Positions 24,162 through 33,607 of a stretch of 64,000 bases of DNA are shown here, in pieces; position 1 is the stretch's first letter; the number at the start of each line of letters is the position of its first letter. This DNA is from Tsuneonella dongtanensis. Its GTDB lineage: Bacteria > Pseudomonadota > Alphaproteobacteria > Sphingomonadales > Sphingomonadaceae. The DNA is taken from assembly GCF_001698205.1 (NCBI RefSeq), contig NZ_CP016591.1, positions 558,001-622,000 of the forward strand, in the 5' to 3' direction. Both the position numbers and the translations under genes were made by a program. The notes beneath the pieces are model-generated. The model ran no database searches. It was not told where the DNA came from and saw only the letters and a list, made by a program, of their open reading frames with translations.

Positions 24162-26548
24162 CCTCGCAAGGTCGCGCCGAGGTTGGCGGCGGCGGCGACG
24201 ACCGCGTCCGAAATCGCCTTGAGATCGGCGTCGGTGTAGGTCTTTTCGCCCGGCTGGAGCGTAACTTCGATCGCGAGCGACTTCTTGCCTTCGGGAACAC
24301 CAGCCCCGCGGAAGTCGTCGAACACGCGGGCCGACACGATATTGGCCTTGTCCGCAGCCCTGACCGTGCGCACGAGATCGCCCGCCGGCAGGGCGGCATC
24401 GACGAGGAACGCGAAGTCGCGGCTCACGGCCTGCAGCGCGGGCGGGGCGTAGGCGGTGCGGGCGAACTGGGCGTTCTTGCGCGCGGGGATCGCGTCGAGG
24501 AACACTTCGACCGCCATGACCGGACCATCGACGTCGAACGCCTTGAGCGTCGCCGGGTGCAGCGCGCCGAAGCGGGCGAGCACCGTCTTGGGCCCCAGCC
24601 GGAGGGTGGCCGACTGTCCGGGATGGAATTGCGTTCCGGCTTCACCCATCACTTGGAGGTTGTCGACCGGCGCGCCCGCCGCCTCGAGCAGGGCGATCGC
24701 CTCGGCCTTCGCGTCGTAGGCGTCGAACGCGGTCGCCTTTCCTGCGGCCCAGCCCCGCGCGGTCTTTTCCCCGGCGAGCAGGACGCCCACGGTGGCGCGC
24801 TCGTCGCTCGCGCCGCCTTCACCGCGCAGGTAGCGGCGCCCGACCTCGAACAACCGCACGCTCTGCGCGCCGCGATCGGCGTTGCGCCTCGCCGCGGCGA
24901 GCAGTCCGGGGATGAGCGAAGGCCGCATGGCCTTCATGTCCTCGCTGATCGGGTTGTCGAGCGTCCACAGCCCGCCGTTTCCGTCGGCGAAGTGGTCGGC
25001 ATCGGCCGGCGGCAGGAAGGACCAGGTCACGGCTTCGTTGAGCCCGCGCGCCGCTGCGGTGCGGCGCACCTTGCGTTCGCGGACCTGTTCGGGGGTCGCG
25101 GTCGGACGGGCGACACCGTCCGCGCGCGGCAGCGGGGTCGAGGGCACGCTGTCGAGCCCGTGGATGCGCACCACCTCCTCGACCAGGTCGGCAGGCCCCT
25201 CGACATCGTGACGACGCAGCGGGACGGTGACTTGCCAGTCGTCCGAAACCGCGAAATCGAGCTTTTCCAGCGTCGCGCGCTGCTCGCCCTCGGGGATCGC
25301 GACCCCGCCGAGCTTACCGGCAAGCGCGGGATCGTAGGATACGACCTTCGCCTCGCTGGGCGGCGACCCGGCATGCACGACCTCGCTCGCTTCGCCGCCG
25401 CAGGTGCGCAGGATCAGGTCGGTCAGCACGTCGAGCCCGGCATCGAGGAAGGCGGGATCGACGCCCCGCTCGAAGCGTGAGCGCGCATCGCTGGCGATGC
25501 CGAGCTTGCGCCCTGTCGCGCCGATCCGCGCGGGATCGAAATAGGCGATCTCGAGCAGGACGTCGGTCGTCTCCGCGGTCACGCCCGAATGCTCGCCGCC
25601 CATGATGCCGCCGATGTCGTGCACGCCTGCGGCGTCGGCAATCACGGTCATGCTTTCGTCGAGCGTGTAGGTCTTCTCGTTCAGCGCCTCGACCGTCTCG
25701 CCGTTCACCGCGCGGCGGGCGACGACCGGGCCGCTGAGCTTGGCCAGGTCGTAGACGTGCGCCGGGCGGCCGAAGCCCAATGACAGGTAGTTGGTGAAAT
25801 CGACCAGTGCGCTGATCGGGCGCTGGCCCGCGGCGATCAGGCGTGCCTGCATCCACGCCGGACTCGCGCCGTTCGTCACGCCGCGGATCACGCGGCCGTA
25901 GAATGCCGGGCAGCCTTCGGGGTCGTCGGTGCGGATCTCGACCGGGCAGGCGAAGCTGCCCGCGACGGTTTCCGCGCGCCACGGCTTGAAGGTCCCCAAG
26001 CCCGCTGCCGCGAGGTCGCGGGCGATGCCCTCCACGCCCATGCAGTCGGGCCGATTGGGGGTGATCGCGACATCGAAGACCGGGCTCGCGCCGTGGTATT
26101 CGGCGAATGGCGTGCCCACCGGCGCATCGGCGGGCAGCTCGATGATCCCGTCGTGCTCGTCGCCCAGCTCGAGTTCGCGCACCGAGCACATCATGCCGTT
26201 CGATTCGACGCCGCGGATGGTGCTCTTGCGCAGCTCCATCCCGTTTGCCGGGACGACCGCTCCGGGCAGCCCGAGCACGCCCTTCATTCCCGCGCGCGCG
26301 TTGGGCGCGCCGCAGACGACCTGGAGCGGCGCTTCGTCACCGGTGTTCACCGTAAGCACCCGCAGCTTGTCGGCATCGGGATGCGGCACGGCGGTGAGCA
26401 CTTCGGCAACGCGGAAACCGGACAGGCGCTCGGCCGGGTCCTCGAGACCTTCGACCTCGTGGCCGATACGGTTCAATGCGGCGGCGATTTCGGCGGCGCT
26501 CGCCTCGGTGTCGAGAAACGCCTTGAGCCATTCGAGCGAGAACTTCAT
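24158..26548 (-). CDS. pheT: phenylalanyl-tRNA synthetase beta subunit
   Basis: 796 aa, full length for bacterial PheT. It begins [12 protein letters not shown], followed by the EMAP/OB-fold tRNA-binding domain ([10 protein letters not shown]), the B3/B4 editing domain, B5 and the C-terminal anticodon-binding FDX-ACB domain ending [18 protein letters not shown]. It forms the alpha2-beta2 enzyme with PheS and hydrolyses Tyr-tRNA-Phe. An in-frame extension upstream overlaps pheS out of frame and is not used; the ATG at 26548 overlaps the pheS stop as ATGA. Confidence 0.97.
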   Translation of the reverse strand: MKFSLEWLKAFLDTEASAAEIAAALNRIGHEVEGLEDPAERLSGFRVAEVLTAVPHPDADKLRVLTVNTGDEAPLQVVCGAPNARAGMKGVLGLPGAVVPANGMELRKSTIRGVESNGMMCSVRELELGDEHDGIIELPADAPVGTPFAEYHGASPVFDVAITPNRPDCMGVEGIARDLAAAGLGTFKPWRAETVAGSFACPVEIRTDDPEGCPAFYGRVIRGVTNGASPAWMQARLIAAGQRPISALVDFTNYLSLGFGRPAHVYDLAKLSGPVVARRAVNGETVEALNEKTYTLDESMTVIADAAGVHDIGGIMGGEHSGVTAETTDVLLEIAYFDPARIGATGRKLGIASDARSRFERGVDPAFLDAGLDVLTDLILRTCGGEASEVVHAGSPPSEAKVVSYDPALAGKLGGVAIPEGEQRATLEKLDFAVSDDWQVTVPLRRHDVEGPADLVEEVVRIHGLDSVPSTPLPRADGVARPTATPEQVRERKVRRTAAARGLNEAVTWSFLPPADADHFADGNGGLWTLDNPISEDMKAMRPSLIPGLLAAARRNADRGAQSVRLFEVGRRYLRGEGGASDERATVGVLLAGEKTARGWAAGKATAFDAYDAKAEAIALLEAAGAPVDNLQVMGEAGTQFHPGQSATLRLGPKTVLARFGALHPATLKAFDVDGPVMAVEVFLDAIPARKNAQFARTAYAPPALQAVSRDFAFLVDAALPAGDLVRTVRAADKANIVSARVFDDFRGAGVPEGKKSLAIEVTLQPGEKTYTDADLKAISDAVVAAAANLGATLRG

Positions 26549-27660
26549 GCCTTCGCTCCTACGCCAGCCGACAGCGTCGGAACGTCGAGCGGGTCGAACC
26601 CGTAATGCGCCAGCCAGCGCCCGTCGCCGTCGAAGAACGCGCGCAGGTCGTCCATCCCGTATTTCAGCATCGCGAGCCGGTCGACGCCGACGCCGAACGC
26701 GAAGCCCTGCCACTTGTCGGGGTCGAGCCCCGCGAATTCGAGCACGCGGCGGTTGACCATGCCGCTGCCGAGCAGCTCCATCCACCCGTGGCCCGGCGCG
26801 TCTCCGTCGCCGCCCAGCACCCGGCGCCCGTTCACGTCCTGCCAGCCCACGTCGACCTCGACACTGGGCTCGGTGAAGGGGAAATAGCTCGGGCGAAGGC
26901 GCAGGACGATGTCCTCGCGCTCGAAGAACGCCTTGAGGAAGGTCTCGAGGGTCCACTTGAGGTGGCCGAGATGGATTCCCTCGTCGATCACGAGGCCCTC
27001 GACCTGGTGGAACATCGGCGTGTGGGTCGCGTCGCTATCGGAGCGGTAGACGCGGCCCGGCGCGATCACGCGCAGCGGCGCGCCTTGCTGGGTCATCGCG
27101 CGGATCTGGACCGGCGAGGTGTGGGTGCGCAGGACCATCCGCGTCGGCGCACCGGCGACCTCGGGGCCTTCGTCGGGGAAATAAAACGTGTCGTGCATCG
27201 CCCGCGCGGGGTGGCTTTCGGGCATATTGAGCGACGTGAAGTTGTGCCAGTCGTCCTCGATCTCGGGCCCGCTGGCGACCGAGAATCCCATGTCCGCGAA
27301 GATCTCGGCCAGCTCGTCCATGACCTGGCTGACCGGGTGAATCGACCCCTTGGGCGCGGCGGGCGCGGGCAGGGTCAGATCGATCACTTCGCGCGCGAGC
27401 TGCGCGTCGAGCGCGGCTGCCTCCAGCGCGGCCTTCTTCGCGTCGATCGCATCGGACACCGCGGCCCGCAGGCCCTGGATGCGGGGGCCCTCGACCTGGC
27501 GCTCCTCGGGGGTCATCCCACCCAGGGTCTTGAGCAGGGCGCTGACCCAGCCTGACTTGCCGAGCGCGGCCACGCGCTGCGCTTCGAGCGCGTCGATCGT
27601 CTGGGCCACATCGATGGCGGCAAGGGCCTCGGAAAGGCGGATGTCGTCGGAACCAGTCAT
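26545..27660 (-). CDS. pheS: phenylalanyl-tRNA synthetase alpha subunit
   Basis: 371-aa catalytic class II synthetase subunit. An N-terminal coiled coil (residues 1-90) binds tRNA; motif 2 ([19 protein letters not shown]) and motif 3 ([18 protein letters not shown]) are complete. It charges tRNA-Phe together with PheT. Only 13 bases separate it from an upstream AraC-type gene on the same strand, so either the promoter lies inside that gene or both are cotranscribed. In many alphaproteobacteria rplT is its direct upstream neighbour. Confidence 0.97.
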   Translation of the reverse strand: MTGSDDIRLSEALAAIDVAQTIDALEAQRVAALGKSGWVSALLKTLGGMTPEERQVEGPRIQGLRAAVSDAIDAKKAALEAAALDAQLAREVIDLTLPAPAAPKGSIHPVSQVMDELAEIFADMGFSVASGPEIEDDWHNFTSLNMPESHPARAMHDTFYFPDEGPEVAGAPTRMVLRTHTSPVQIRAMTQQGAPLRVIAPGRVYRSDSDATHTPMFHQVEGLVIDEGIHLGHLKWTLETFLKAFFEREDIVLRLRPSYFPFTEPSVEVDVGWQDVNGRRVLGGDGDAPGHGWMELLGSGMVNRRVLEFAGLDPDKWQGFAFGVGVDRLAMLKYGMDDLRAFFDGDGRWLAHYGFDPLDVPTLSAGVGAKA

Positions 27661-27673
27661 TGCGGACCCGCCC

Positions 27674-28492
27674 CTAGGGGCGCGTGCGTTCTATCGCAAT
27701 GCCCTGTCCCGCTGCGACCGGGTGCTGGAGCACCTGCATCGCCGTGCCCGCGGCTGCCGAACGCGCATGGGCGGCTGCCCAGAGCACCGGGTGCGACCGC
27801 GAAGCGTAGGAGCCGGGGGTCTCGTCCATGAATCGCCGGAAGTCGCGAATGAAGTGCGCCTGGTCGACATACTGGCTATCGAGCGTGTCGACCCACGCGA
27901 GCGACGGGTCGAGCATGAACTTGGCAAGGCTGCGCAGGAAACGCTGTCGGCGCAGCAGGAGCTTGGGCGTGAAGCCGAAGGCGCTGTTGGCCAGGCGCTC
28001 GAGCTGCCTGACGCTGAGGCCGGCCTGGTCGGCGAACGCGTTCACCGACGGCACTTCTGGATCGAGCAGGACGGAGTGTGCTCGCACGATCGCCGCCTCG
28101 TCGACCTTGCGGGCGCCGAACAGCGAAACAAGGCATGCATCGAACCGCGCCACCGCCTCCTTCGGGTCGTCGGTCGCCGCGAGCTCGAGAAGGGGGGCGA
28201 ACCTGGCGAATGCACTGCTCTCGCCGATCACTTCCCACCGATCGGCAAAGGCACGTGCCGGGACCTGCATCAGACGGGCCCAGCCGAGCGGAAGCAGGCT
28301 GATGGTCCAGTAGCGCCCCGGCGAGAGTTCGAAGTGGGTCGCGCGGCTTGTCGGTCCGATCCCGCAGATCGGACCACACGCCTGCAGGGGGCCGGGTCCG
28401 GTGCAGGCCGCCATCGCGCCGTCGCTTGTCAGCCGGATGTTCGCCCATTCGGGATAGACCTGGTCGCGCACCGGTTGCGCGCCTGGAGCCAC
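27674..28492 (-). CDS. AraC-type regulator, paralog 1 (start uncertain)
   Basis: Helix-turn-helix regulator, 272 aa from a GTG at 28492. The C-terminal domain has two HTH motifs ([18 protein letters not shown] and the [13 protein letters not shown] segment). It is a clear paralog of the genes at 29670 and 30699 (shared [19 protein letters not shown][IV]L). The N-terminal half resembles DUF6597-type effector domains. The GTG has no ribosome site, and in-frame codons upstream to 28564 still align with paralog 3 (AVSYALPAEPL against VRFFRLSEPL), but no ATG, GTG or TTG exists before the stop at 28631-28633. So the true start is a rare codon such as CTG at 28543, or the 5' end is damaged. It is 13 bases from pheS. 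Confidence 0.75.
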   Translation of the reverse strand: MAPGAQPVRDQVYPEWANIRLTSDGAMAACTGPGPLQACGPICGIGPTSRATHFELSPGRYWTISLLPLGWARLMQVPARAFADRWEVIGESSAFARFAPLLELAATDDPKEAVARFDACLVSLFGARKVDEAAIVRAHSVLLDPEVPSVNAFADQAGLSVRQLERLANSAFGFTPKLLLRRQRFLRSLAKFMLDPSLAWVDTLDSQYVDQAHFIRDFRRFMDETPGSYASRSHPVLWAAAHARSAAAGTAMQVLQHPVAAGQGIAIERTRP

Positions 28493-28777
28493 CTCGGTCA
28501 GCGAGTAAGTCGAAACATACGCGCGCAGCGGCTCGGCGGGCAGCGCGTAGCTGACCGCGATGACGCCTGCGGGGCTTGACCTATCGAGTTCGACGACGCG
28601 ACCCTTCCGTACGGTACAAGCGGGCGGATGTTATGGCGTTTTTATACAAGAAGTCCGCCGTGCGACGCAATAAGCCCGCGATGCCGCAGAGCATGATGCT
28701 AGCGCGGCATCGGGAATTTGTGCGCGGCGGTGCGCGGCTTCGGGGAGAGTCGTCCGCTGGCGGTTGAGGGGAGCATT

Positions 28778-29677
28778 ATGATGACGAGCGTTCGGAAGAC
28801 CATTGCATTCATCGCGGCGACGGCAACCATCGCCTGCGGTACATCGGCGCACGCCGCCGAGAAGGCCACCGCGCCGACCTTGATGAAGTGCGAGCAGAGC
28901 CTTGGCACCATCGCGCTGGTCGACGGCGACCTTGCGGGCTGGACCGAGTACGGACTTGGCAGTCCGCGGGCGCTGATCAACGCCCTCGCCACCGAATCGG
29001 GCTGCTTCACGCCGCATGTCTCGACCAGCGCGCCGGCCCGGTTCCTGGTGACTGCCGTCGCCGGCAACCAGGAGGAAGTCGACAAGAGCGTCGAAGTGGG
29101 CAAGGCGGCGGCGACCGAGGCTCTGGTTCGCTCGGGCGCTGCCGGCAAGGTCCTCGGGGGACTCGGTGGCTTCGGCGGCACCGCGCTGGGCATGTTCGGC
29201 GGTCTCGGCGGCAAGAAAAAGACCTATGCCGCCGGCTTGCGCGTCGTCAGCCCTGCCACGGGACAGGCGCTCGCCTCGGGCAGCGGCTCGGTCAAGAAAT
29301 CGAGCATCACGTTCGGCAACTCCGGCGGCTGGGGCTGGGCCAACAACGCCGCGAGCGCGTCCGGTTACCAGGGCAGCAAGGACGGCCAGGCCCTGACCGA
29401 GGCGTTCATCCTCGCCTTCAACCAGCTGATCGCGCAGAAGACCCTGCTTGAAGGAGCGCCGGCAGCGGGCGCAGCCGCGGTCGGCCCCGTCTCTGCGGCA
29501 GCGAGCGTTGCGGTCGATGCGAAGCTCTATGCCGGCGCCTCGAAGACGTCGGCGGTGGTCCGCAGCATCCGCGCCGGCACCGAACTGACCCCGACCGGCA
29601 AGCGCGAAGGCCTGTTCGTCGAGGTGACCGACAATTACGGCACGAAGGGCTGGGTATCGGTCGAGGACCTCAAGTAG
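28778..29677 (+). CDS. exported CsgG-like protein with C-terminal SH3 domain
   Basis: 299-aa secreted protein. Signal peptide ends near residue 26 (GTSAHA). The central part (residues about 35-215) resembles CsgG-family lipoproteins only weakly: an opening strand, a Gly-rich stretch (LGGLGGFGGTALGMFGGLGG), GLRVVSPATGQALASGSG, then a helix QALTEAFILAFNQLIAQ. The last 65 residues are a bacterial SH3 (SH3_3) domain ending NYGTKGWVSVEDLK, expected to bind peptidoglycan or peptides. GAGGGGAG at 28766-28773 supports an ATG at 28778 or 28781. It lies among three AraC-type genes and overlaps paralog 2 tail to tail by 8 bases. Function unknown. Confidence 0.75.
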   Translation: MMTSVRKTIAFIAATATIACGTSAHAAEKATAPTLMKCEQSLGTIALVDGDLAGWTEYGLGSPRALINALATESGCFTPHVSTSAPARFLVTAVAGNQEEVDKSVEVGKAAATEALVRSGAAGKVLGGLGGFGGTALGMFGGLGGKKKTYAAGLRVVSPATGQALASGSGSVKKSSITFGNSGGWGWANNAASASGYQGSKDGQALTEAFILAFNQLIAQKTLLEGAPAAGAAAVGPVSAAASVAVDAKLYAGASKTSAVVRSIRAGTELTPTGKREGLFVEVTDNYGTKGWVSVEDLK

Positions 29678-30575
29678 CGGTCGCGGCGGGCCGATCCAGC
29701 GTCTGTGCGGGCGAGCCCCAGGTCCTCGCCCGCTGGGCCATGAAAGCCGACAGGATCGGGTGCGGCAGCGCCGCGTACTCGCTCGGGCTCATGCCCATGA
29801 ATTCGTGGAACTCGTGGTTGAAGTGGGCCTGGTCGACATAGAGCTCGTCGATCGCCGCGGTCCACCGGCCCATGCCGCCGAGCATCCACGCGGCAAGGCT
29901 GCGCATGAACCGCTGGCGCCGCAGCAGAAGCTTCGGCGGGAAGCCGAAATGGCGCCGACATGTCCGCTCGAGCGCGCGTATCGACAGATCCGCCCGGGCA
30001 GCGAAATCGGCGACCTTCGCCAGCCCCAGTTCCACCATCGTGCGATGAACCTCGACGATCCGCTCCTCGTCGGTCACCGGCCGCGCGCTGCCGCGCAGGA
30101 TCGCGACGATGCGCTCCAGCTCCTTGTCGTCGTCGGGCGTGTCCTCGAACACGTGAGGCAGCGCGGCGAATCGCGCGAAGTCCGGATGACGCTCCGCATC
30201 GGCCAGCATGTTGGCATAGCGCGCCGCGGGCCGCCCGACGAAGCGCGCCCATCCCAGCGGGAGCAGGCCGACGCCCCACATGCGTGTGGTGCCGATCTCG
30301 AACCTGGCAGCGCGCGAGCTCGGGCCGGTCACGGTGAACCGTGCCTTGTCCACGACCGCACCGCCGACGACCTGCGCCCATGGGCGCGCCCCGGAAAATA
30401 CCCTGAGGTTCGCCCATTCGGGCTGGAGCCAGTCGACCACGGTCGCTTCGCCGGGAACGGTCAGATCGAGGCGGTAGATGCTGGTGACGCAGCCATCGAG
30501 TTCGGGCGGCGGAGGAAAGAACCGCGCGTCGACCGTGCAGCCCTGGGGAACCGGGATTTCGGTCTGGCCAGGCAT
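29670..30575 (-). CDS. AraC-type regulator, paralog 2
   Basis: 301-aa transcription factor. The N-terminal ligand-binding-like half (residues 1-165, with VVDWLQPEWANLRVFSG) is shared with the two neighbours. The C-terminal AraC DNA-binding domain carries HTH1 (SIRALERTCRRHFGFPPK) and HTH2 (DQAHFNHEFHEFMGMSPSEY). It is the most divergent of the three paralogs in the region between HTHs (MLGGMGRWTAAI against MLDPSL-W). 123 bases separate it from paralog 3 upstream. The effector and targets are unknown; the SH3 gene that converges on it is one candidate target by position. Confidence 0.87.
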   Translation of the reverse strand: MPGQTEIPVPQGCTVDARFFPPPPELDGCVTSIYRLDLTVPGEATVVDWLQPEWANLRVFSGARPWAQVVGGAVVDKARFTVTGPSSRAARFEIGTTRMWGVGLLPLGWARFVGRPAARYANMLADAERHPDFARFAALPHVFEDTPDDDKELERIVAILRGSARPVTDEERIVEVHRTMVELGLAKVADFAARADLSIRALERTCRRHFGFPPKLLLRRQRFMRSLAAWMLGGMGRWTAAIDELYVDQAHFNHEFHEFMGMSPSEYAALPHPILSAFMAQRARTWGSPAQTLDRPAATAT

Positions 30576-30698
30576 GGGCGCGATCCGTTTTCCTTTTCCT
30601 CCGAGCGGCCCATCCTTCAGGCGCGCATCACTTGTAGGAATGCGACACTATAGCGCGTTACGTGCAGCGGCAAGGATTCAGCGAAACGAGGCGGATCG

Positions 30699-31583
30699 TC
30701 AGCGGAAGCGCGCGATCGTCGGCACGTCGAGCGGTTCGGCAGCCCCCTGGTCGGCCATCCGCTGGCGCATGATCGGCTGGATGATCGGATGCGGCATCCT
30801 GGCGTATTCGGTCGGCAAAAGGCCCATGAATTCGCGGAACTCGCGCACAAACTGGGCCTGGTCGTGATACTGGCCATCGAGCGCGTCGATCCAGCTCAGC
30901 GACGGATCGAGCATGAACTGCGCGAGGCTTCGCACGAAGCGCTGGCGGCGCAGCAGCAGCTTGGGCGTGAAGCCGAAATACCGGCGGCAGAACCGCTCGA
31001 GCGACTTCACCGTCATGCCGAGGCGGTCCTGCAGCGCGGCGACATCGCCGATGGCCGGATCGCGCAAGGCGTCCTGGCAGGCGAATATCTCGGCTTCGCG
31101 CGGGACCGGCCGGTGAACCTGCAGCATCAGGTGGGCATCGATCAGGTTCGCCTTGGCATCGTCGCCTTCGGTGCATGCGAGGATCTGGGGCAGGATGCCG
31201 GCAAAAGCCGCAAACGCGGGGTGGGTCGACCCGTCGACCGTGCGGTTGGCGAGCGCGGCCGCCTCGCCATTGGCGAACTTGGCCCAGCCCGCGGGCTGCA
31301 TGCCCAGGCCCCAGATACGCGAGGTGGTGACGGCAAAGTGGGTCGCGAGGCTCGTCGGTCCGCCGGCCACGAACGGCCACTGGGGCACCATCTCGCCCGG
31401 CCCGATCGAGGCGATCGGGGGCGGTCCTTCGGTAAACCGCATCGCCGCCCACTCGGGGTGGAGGTAATCCTCGACCAGTCCGTCCCCGGCTTCGGTCGTG
31501 GTCAGGTAGAGCGCGGTGAAGTACGGCTGGAGGGGTTCCGACAGGCGGAAGAAGCGCACGGAAATTCGCGGAGAATCCGTCAT
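30699..31583 (-). CDS. AraC-type regulator, paralog 3
   Basis: 294-aa transcription factor of the same subfamily as the genes at 27674 and 29670. The N-terminal half includes YLHPEWAAMRFTEG and VAGGPTSLATHFAV; the C-terminal AraC domain has HTH1 (TVKSLERFCRRYFGFTPK) and HTH2 (DQAQFVREFREFMGLLPTEY). It shares the MLDPSLSWIDAL stretch with paralog 1, which suggests those two are the closest pair. It lies directly downstream of rplT (146 bases) on the same strand, behind a strong hairpin. No ribosome site is obvious before the ATG. Confidence 0.87.
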   Translation of the reverse strand: MTDSPRISVRFFRLSEPLQPYFTALYLTTTEAGDGLVEDYLHPEWAAMRFTEGPPPIASIGPGEMVPQWPFVAGGPTSLATHFAVTTSRIWGLGMQPAGWAKFANGEAAALANRTVDGSTHPAFAAFAGILPQILACTEGDDAKANLIDAHLMLQVHRPVPREAEIFACQDALRDPAIGDVAALQDRLGMTVKSLERFCRRYFGFTPKLLLRRQRFVRSLAQFMLDPSLSWIDALDGQYHDQAQFVREFREFMGLLPTEYARMPHPIIQPIMRQRMADQGAAEPLDVPTIARFR

Positions 31584-31675
31584 GGTAGATGCGCTATCCT
31601 GTCGGGGGGGTGTTGCGACCCGATGGACCAGGCTTTGTATTTTCTGGACAGTAACGGCTCGCGCCCATGCGTCAA

Positions 31676-31705
31676 GGGCGCCGCGAGCCGTAGCCCGCGA
31701 CGCCC
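31676..31705 (-). terminator. strong hairpin after rplT
   Basis: A 13-bp stem (two wobble pairs on the RNA) closes a UACG tetraloop on the minus strand, the very stable UNCG class. It lies 24 bases after the rplT stop. Only TTGACG follows, so it is a terminator without a good U tract, or a 3' end stabiliser of the rpmI-rplT mRNA. Confidence 0.6.
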
Positions 31706-31729
31706 TCGAGATCGGCCATTCGGCCGGGA

Positions 31730-32086
31730 TCAGTTCAGCGCGGCTTTCGCCTGCGAAATGATCGCGGTGAAGGCAGCGCCTTCGTTCATCGCCAGATCGG
31801 CCATGACCTTGCGGTCGAGTTCGATGCCGGCGAGTTTGGCGCCGTGCATGAACTGCGAATAGGTCAGGCCTTCAGCGCGGACCGCGGCGTTGATGCGCTG
31901 GATCCACAGGGCGCGGAAGCTGCGCTTCTTAACCTTGCGGTCGCGGTACGCGTACTGGCCGGCCTTTTCGACCGCCTGCCGCGCGACGCGGATGGTGTTC
32001 TTGCGGCGACCGCGATAGCCCTTGGCTTGGTCGAGAAGCCGCTTGTGCTTGGCGCGGGTGGTAACACCCCGTTTGATGCGTGCCAT
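31730..32086 (-). CDS. rplT: 50S ribosomal protein L20
   Basis: 118 aa, normal L20 length, starting [18 protein letters not shown] and containing the 23S rRNA-binding N-terminal basic arm ([20 protein letters not shown]). It is 14 bases downstream of rpmI and forms the usual two-gene unit. In Escherichia coli L20 represses translation of this operon; no equivalent leader structure is evident here. Usually followed by pheST in this bacterial class. Confidence 0.98.
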   Translation of the reverse strand: MARIKRGVTTRAKHKRLLDQAKGYRGRRKNTIRVARQAVEKAGQYAYRDRKVKKRSFRALWIQRINAAVRAEGLTYSQFMHGAKLAGIELDRKVMADLAMNEGAAFTAIISQAKAALN

Positions 32087-32100
32087 GTCCTAGTACCTCC

Positions 32101-32304
32101 TCAATCGAGCCCGTAGGGCGCCCACTTCTTGATCGTGCGCGCGTCGGCGTCGGCGATCACTGTGGTCCCGCGGTTCTGGCGGATGTACTTGGCATTGTGG
32201 CTGATCAGGCGGTGGCGCTTGCCGGCGACCCCGTGCTTGACCTTGCCCGTGGCGGTGAGCTTGAAGCGCTTCTTCACGCCGCTCTTGGTCTTCATCTTGG
32301 GCAT
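32101..32304 (-). CDS. rpmI: 50S ribosomal protein L35
   Basis: 67 aa, starting [16 protein letters not shown] and rich in Lys/Arg, as in all L35 proteins. AAAGGAG lies 7 bases before the ATG. It is the first gene of rpmI-rplT. The 124 bases upstream to the next gene contain a small dyad (CCTGGC/GCCAGG around 32340-32362), which could be part of a leader, but no known riboswitch or L20-binding structure was recognised. Confidence 0.97.
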   Translation of the reverse strand: MPKMKTKSGVKKRFKLTATGKVKHGVAGKRHRLISHNAKYIRQNRGTTVIADADARTIKKWAPYGLD

Positions 32305-32428
32305 TTTCGTCTCCTTTCGGGGACACGCATCAGTCAGCCCTGGCAGCCCTAGATAGCCAGGCCGACTGTGAATCACGTGTCGGTGAAGGGCGCGCCACTA
32401 GGCGGCCCGAGGGAAAAAGGCAAGCCCG

Positions 32429-32827
32429 CTAGTGCCCGATCGGCGGCCGGCCGCTGGCGGAAAGCCAGCGGGCGAAATCGCCGTCGGGAATCGGTTCGAG
32501 CCCGTCGGTCGGGGCAATCCAGAGATAGGCCTGCGCCTCGATCCGTTCGCCGCCGCACTGCGCTACGACCGGGGTGCGCGCATAATCCTCGCCTTCGAAG
32601 GCATCGAGCGCGGCCAGATCGACCGAGCCCGCCGCGTACAGCATGCCCTTCACCGTGCCGCCTCCGGCGACCAGCGCAGGGTGCGCGCCTGCCGGATCGT
32701 CCACCGCGTAGAGCGTCCCGGTCACGGTGGCGGGTCGTCCCGGGCCGATTCCCGCCAGAAGGCGCTGGACCGGCGGCGGAGCGATGTCGCCGATCAGCAC
32801 GCCGTAGAAGAACAGGAAGCGGCTCAC
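32429..32827 (-). CDS. gamma-glutamylcyclotransferase-like (AIG2/GGCT) protein
   Basis: 132-aa GGCT-fold protein. The substrate loop FFYGVLIG near the N-terminus corresponds to the family YGTL motif, and the catalytic acid is probably the glutamate in LDAFEGEDYART. The family cyclises gamma-glutamyl dipeptides or cleaves gamma-glutamylamines, releasing 5-oxoproline. Its start overlaps the upstream SDR stop (ATGA), so they are coupled. Confidence 0.85.
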   Translation of the reverse strand: MSRFLFFYGVLIGDIAPPPVQRLLAGIGPGRPATVTGTLYAVDDPAGAHPALVAGGGTVKGMLYAAGSVDLAALDAFEGEDYARTPVVAQCGGERIEAQAYLWIAPTDGLEPIPDGDFARWLSASGRPPIGH

Positions 32828-33582
32828 GCGTCGTAGATCATCTTCACGGTCATCCCTCCATCTACGACGATCCGCTGTCCGGTGACAAACCCCGCGCTAG
32901 CCAGCCATTCGATGGCCTGCGCGATATCGTCCGCCCGTCCGACCCGGCCTGCGGGATGTTGCGCGCGCGCCTTCTTCGAATGGTGCGGATCGCTGCGCTT
33001 CGATTCCTTCTGCCAAGGGCCGGTCTCGATCCACCCGGGCAGAACGGCATTGGCCCGTACCTGCGGACCGAGGGTGACTGCGAGGGCATGGGTGAATGCA
33101 TCGAGCCCGCCCTTGGCGGCGGCGTAGGCGAAGGTCTCCGGCTCGCTCATCAGCGCACGGGTGCTGGATACGTTGACGATCGACGCACCGCTCGACCGGC
33201 GAAGCAAGGGCAGCGCGGCGCGGCTGCACAGAAACGCGGCGGTCAGGCTCGCGTCGATCCAGCGCTGCCAGTCGGCCAGCGCCAGGTCCTCGAGCGGGCC
33301 GCAGTACGGATCGGCGATCCCGGCATTGTTGACCAGGCAGTCGAGCGGATCGTCGCCGAGCCACGCTTCGATGCGCGCAAAGGCGCGCCTGACCTGCGCT
33401 TCCTTGCCGACGTCGCTTCGGACGGTCAGGCAGCGCTTCTTCGGCAGCAGTTCGGCCAGTTCCTTCAGCGCTTCGGCATCGGTGTCGAGCACGGCGACGC
33501 GCCAGCCGAGGCCGTGAAAATGCAGCGCCGCCGCGCGGCCGATGCCCGCGCCGCCGCCGGTGATCGCGATGGTCTTGTCCAT
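32824..33582 (-). CDS. SDR-family oxidoreductase
   Basis: 252-aa short-chain dehydrogenase. Glycine-rich TGGGAGIGRAA, NNAG, and catalytic Y-x3-K in YAAAKGGLDA with upstream serine (VNVSSTRAL) are all present. C-terminal segment WLASAGFVTGQRIVVDGGMTV is typical of classical SDRs. The aspartate in VLDTDA suggests NAD preference. Substrate unknown. Start chosen at the ATG just before the Rossmann strand; cotranslated with the GGCT-like gene. Confidence 0.9.
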   Translation of the reverse strand: MDKTIAITGGGAGIGRAAALHFHGLGWRVAVLDTDAEALKELAELLPKKRCLTVRSDVGKEAQVRRAFARIEAWLGDDPLDCLVNNAGIADPYCGPLEDLALADWQRWIDASLTAAFLCSRAALPLLRRSSGASIVNVSSTRALMSEPETFAYAAAKGGLDAFTHALAVTLGPQVRANAVLPGWIETGPWQKESKRSDPHHSKKARAQHPAGRVGRADDIAQAIEWLASAGFVTGQRIVVDGGMTVKMIYDA

Positions 33583-33607
33583 GCCGCCCCAACGCGGGGA
33601 CTGCGGC

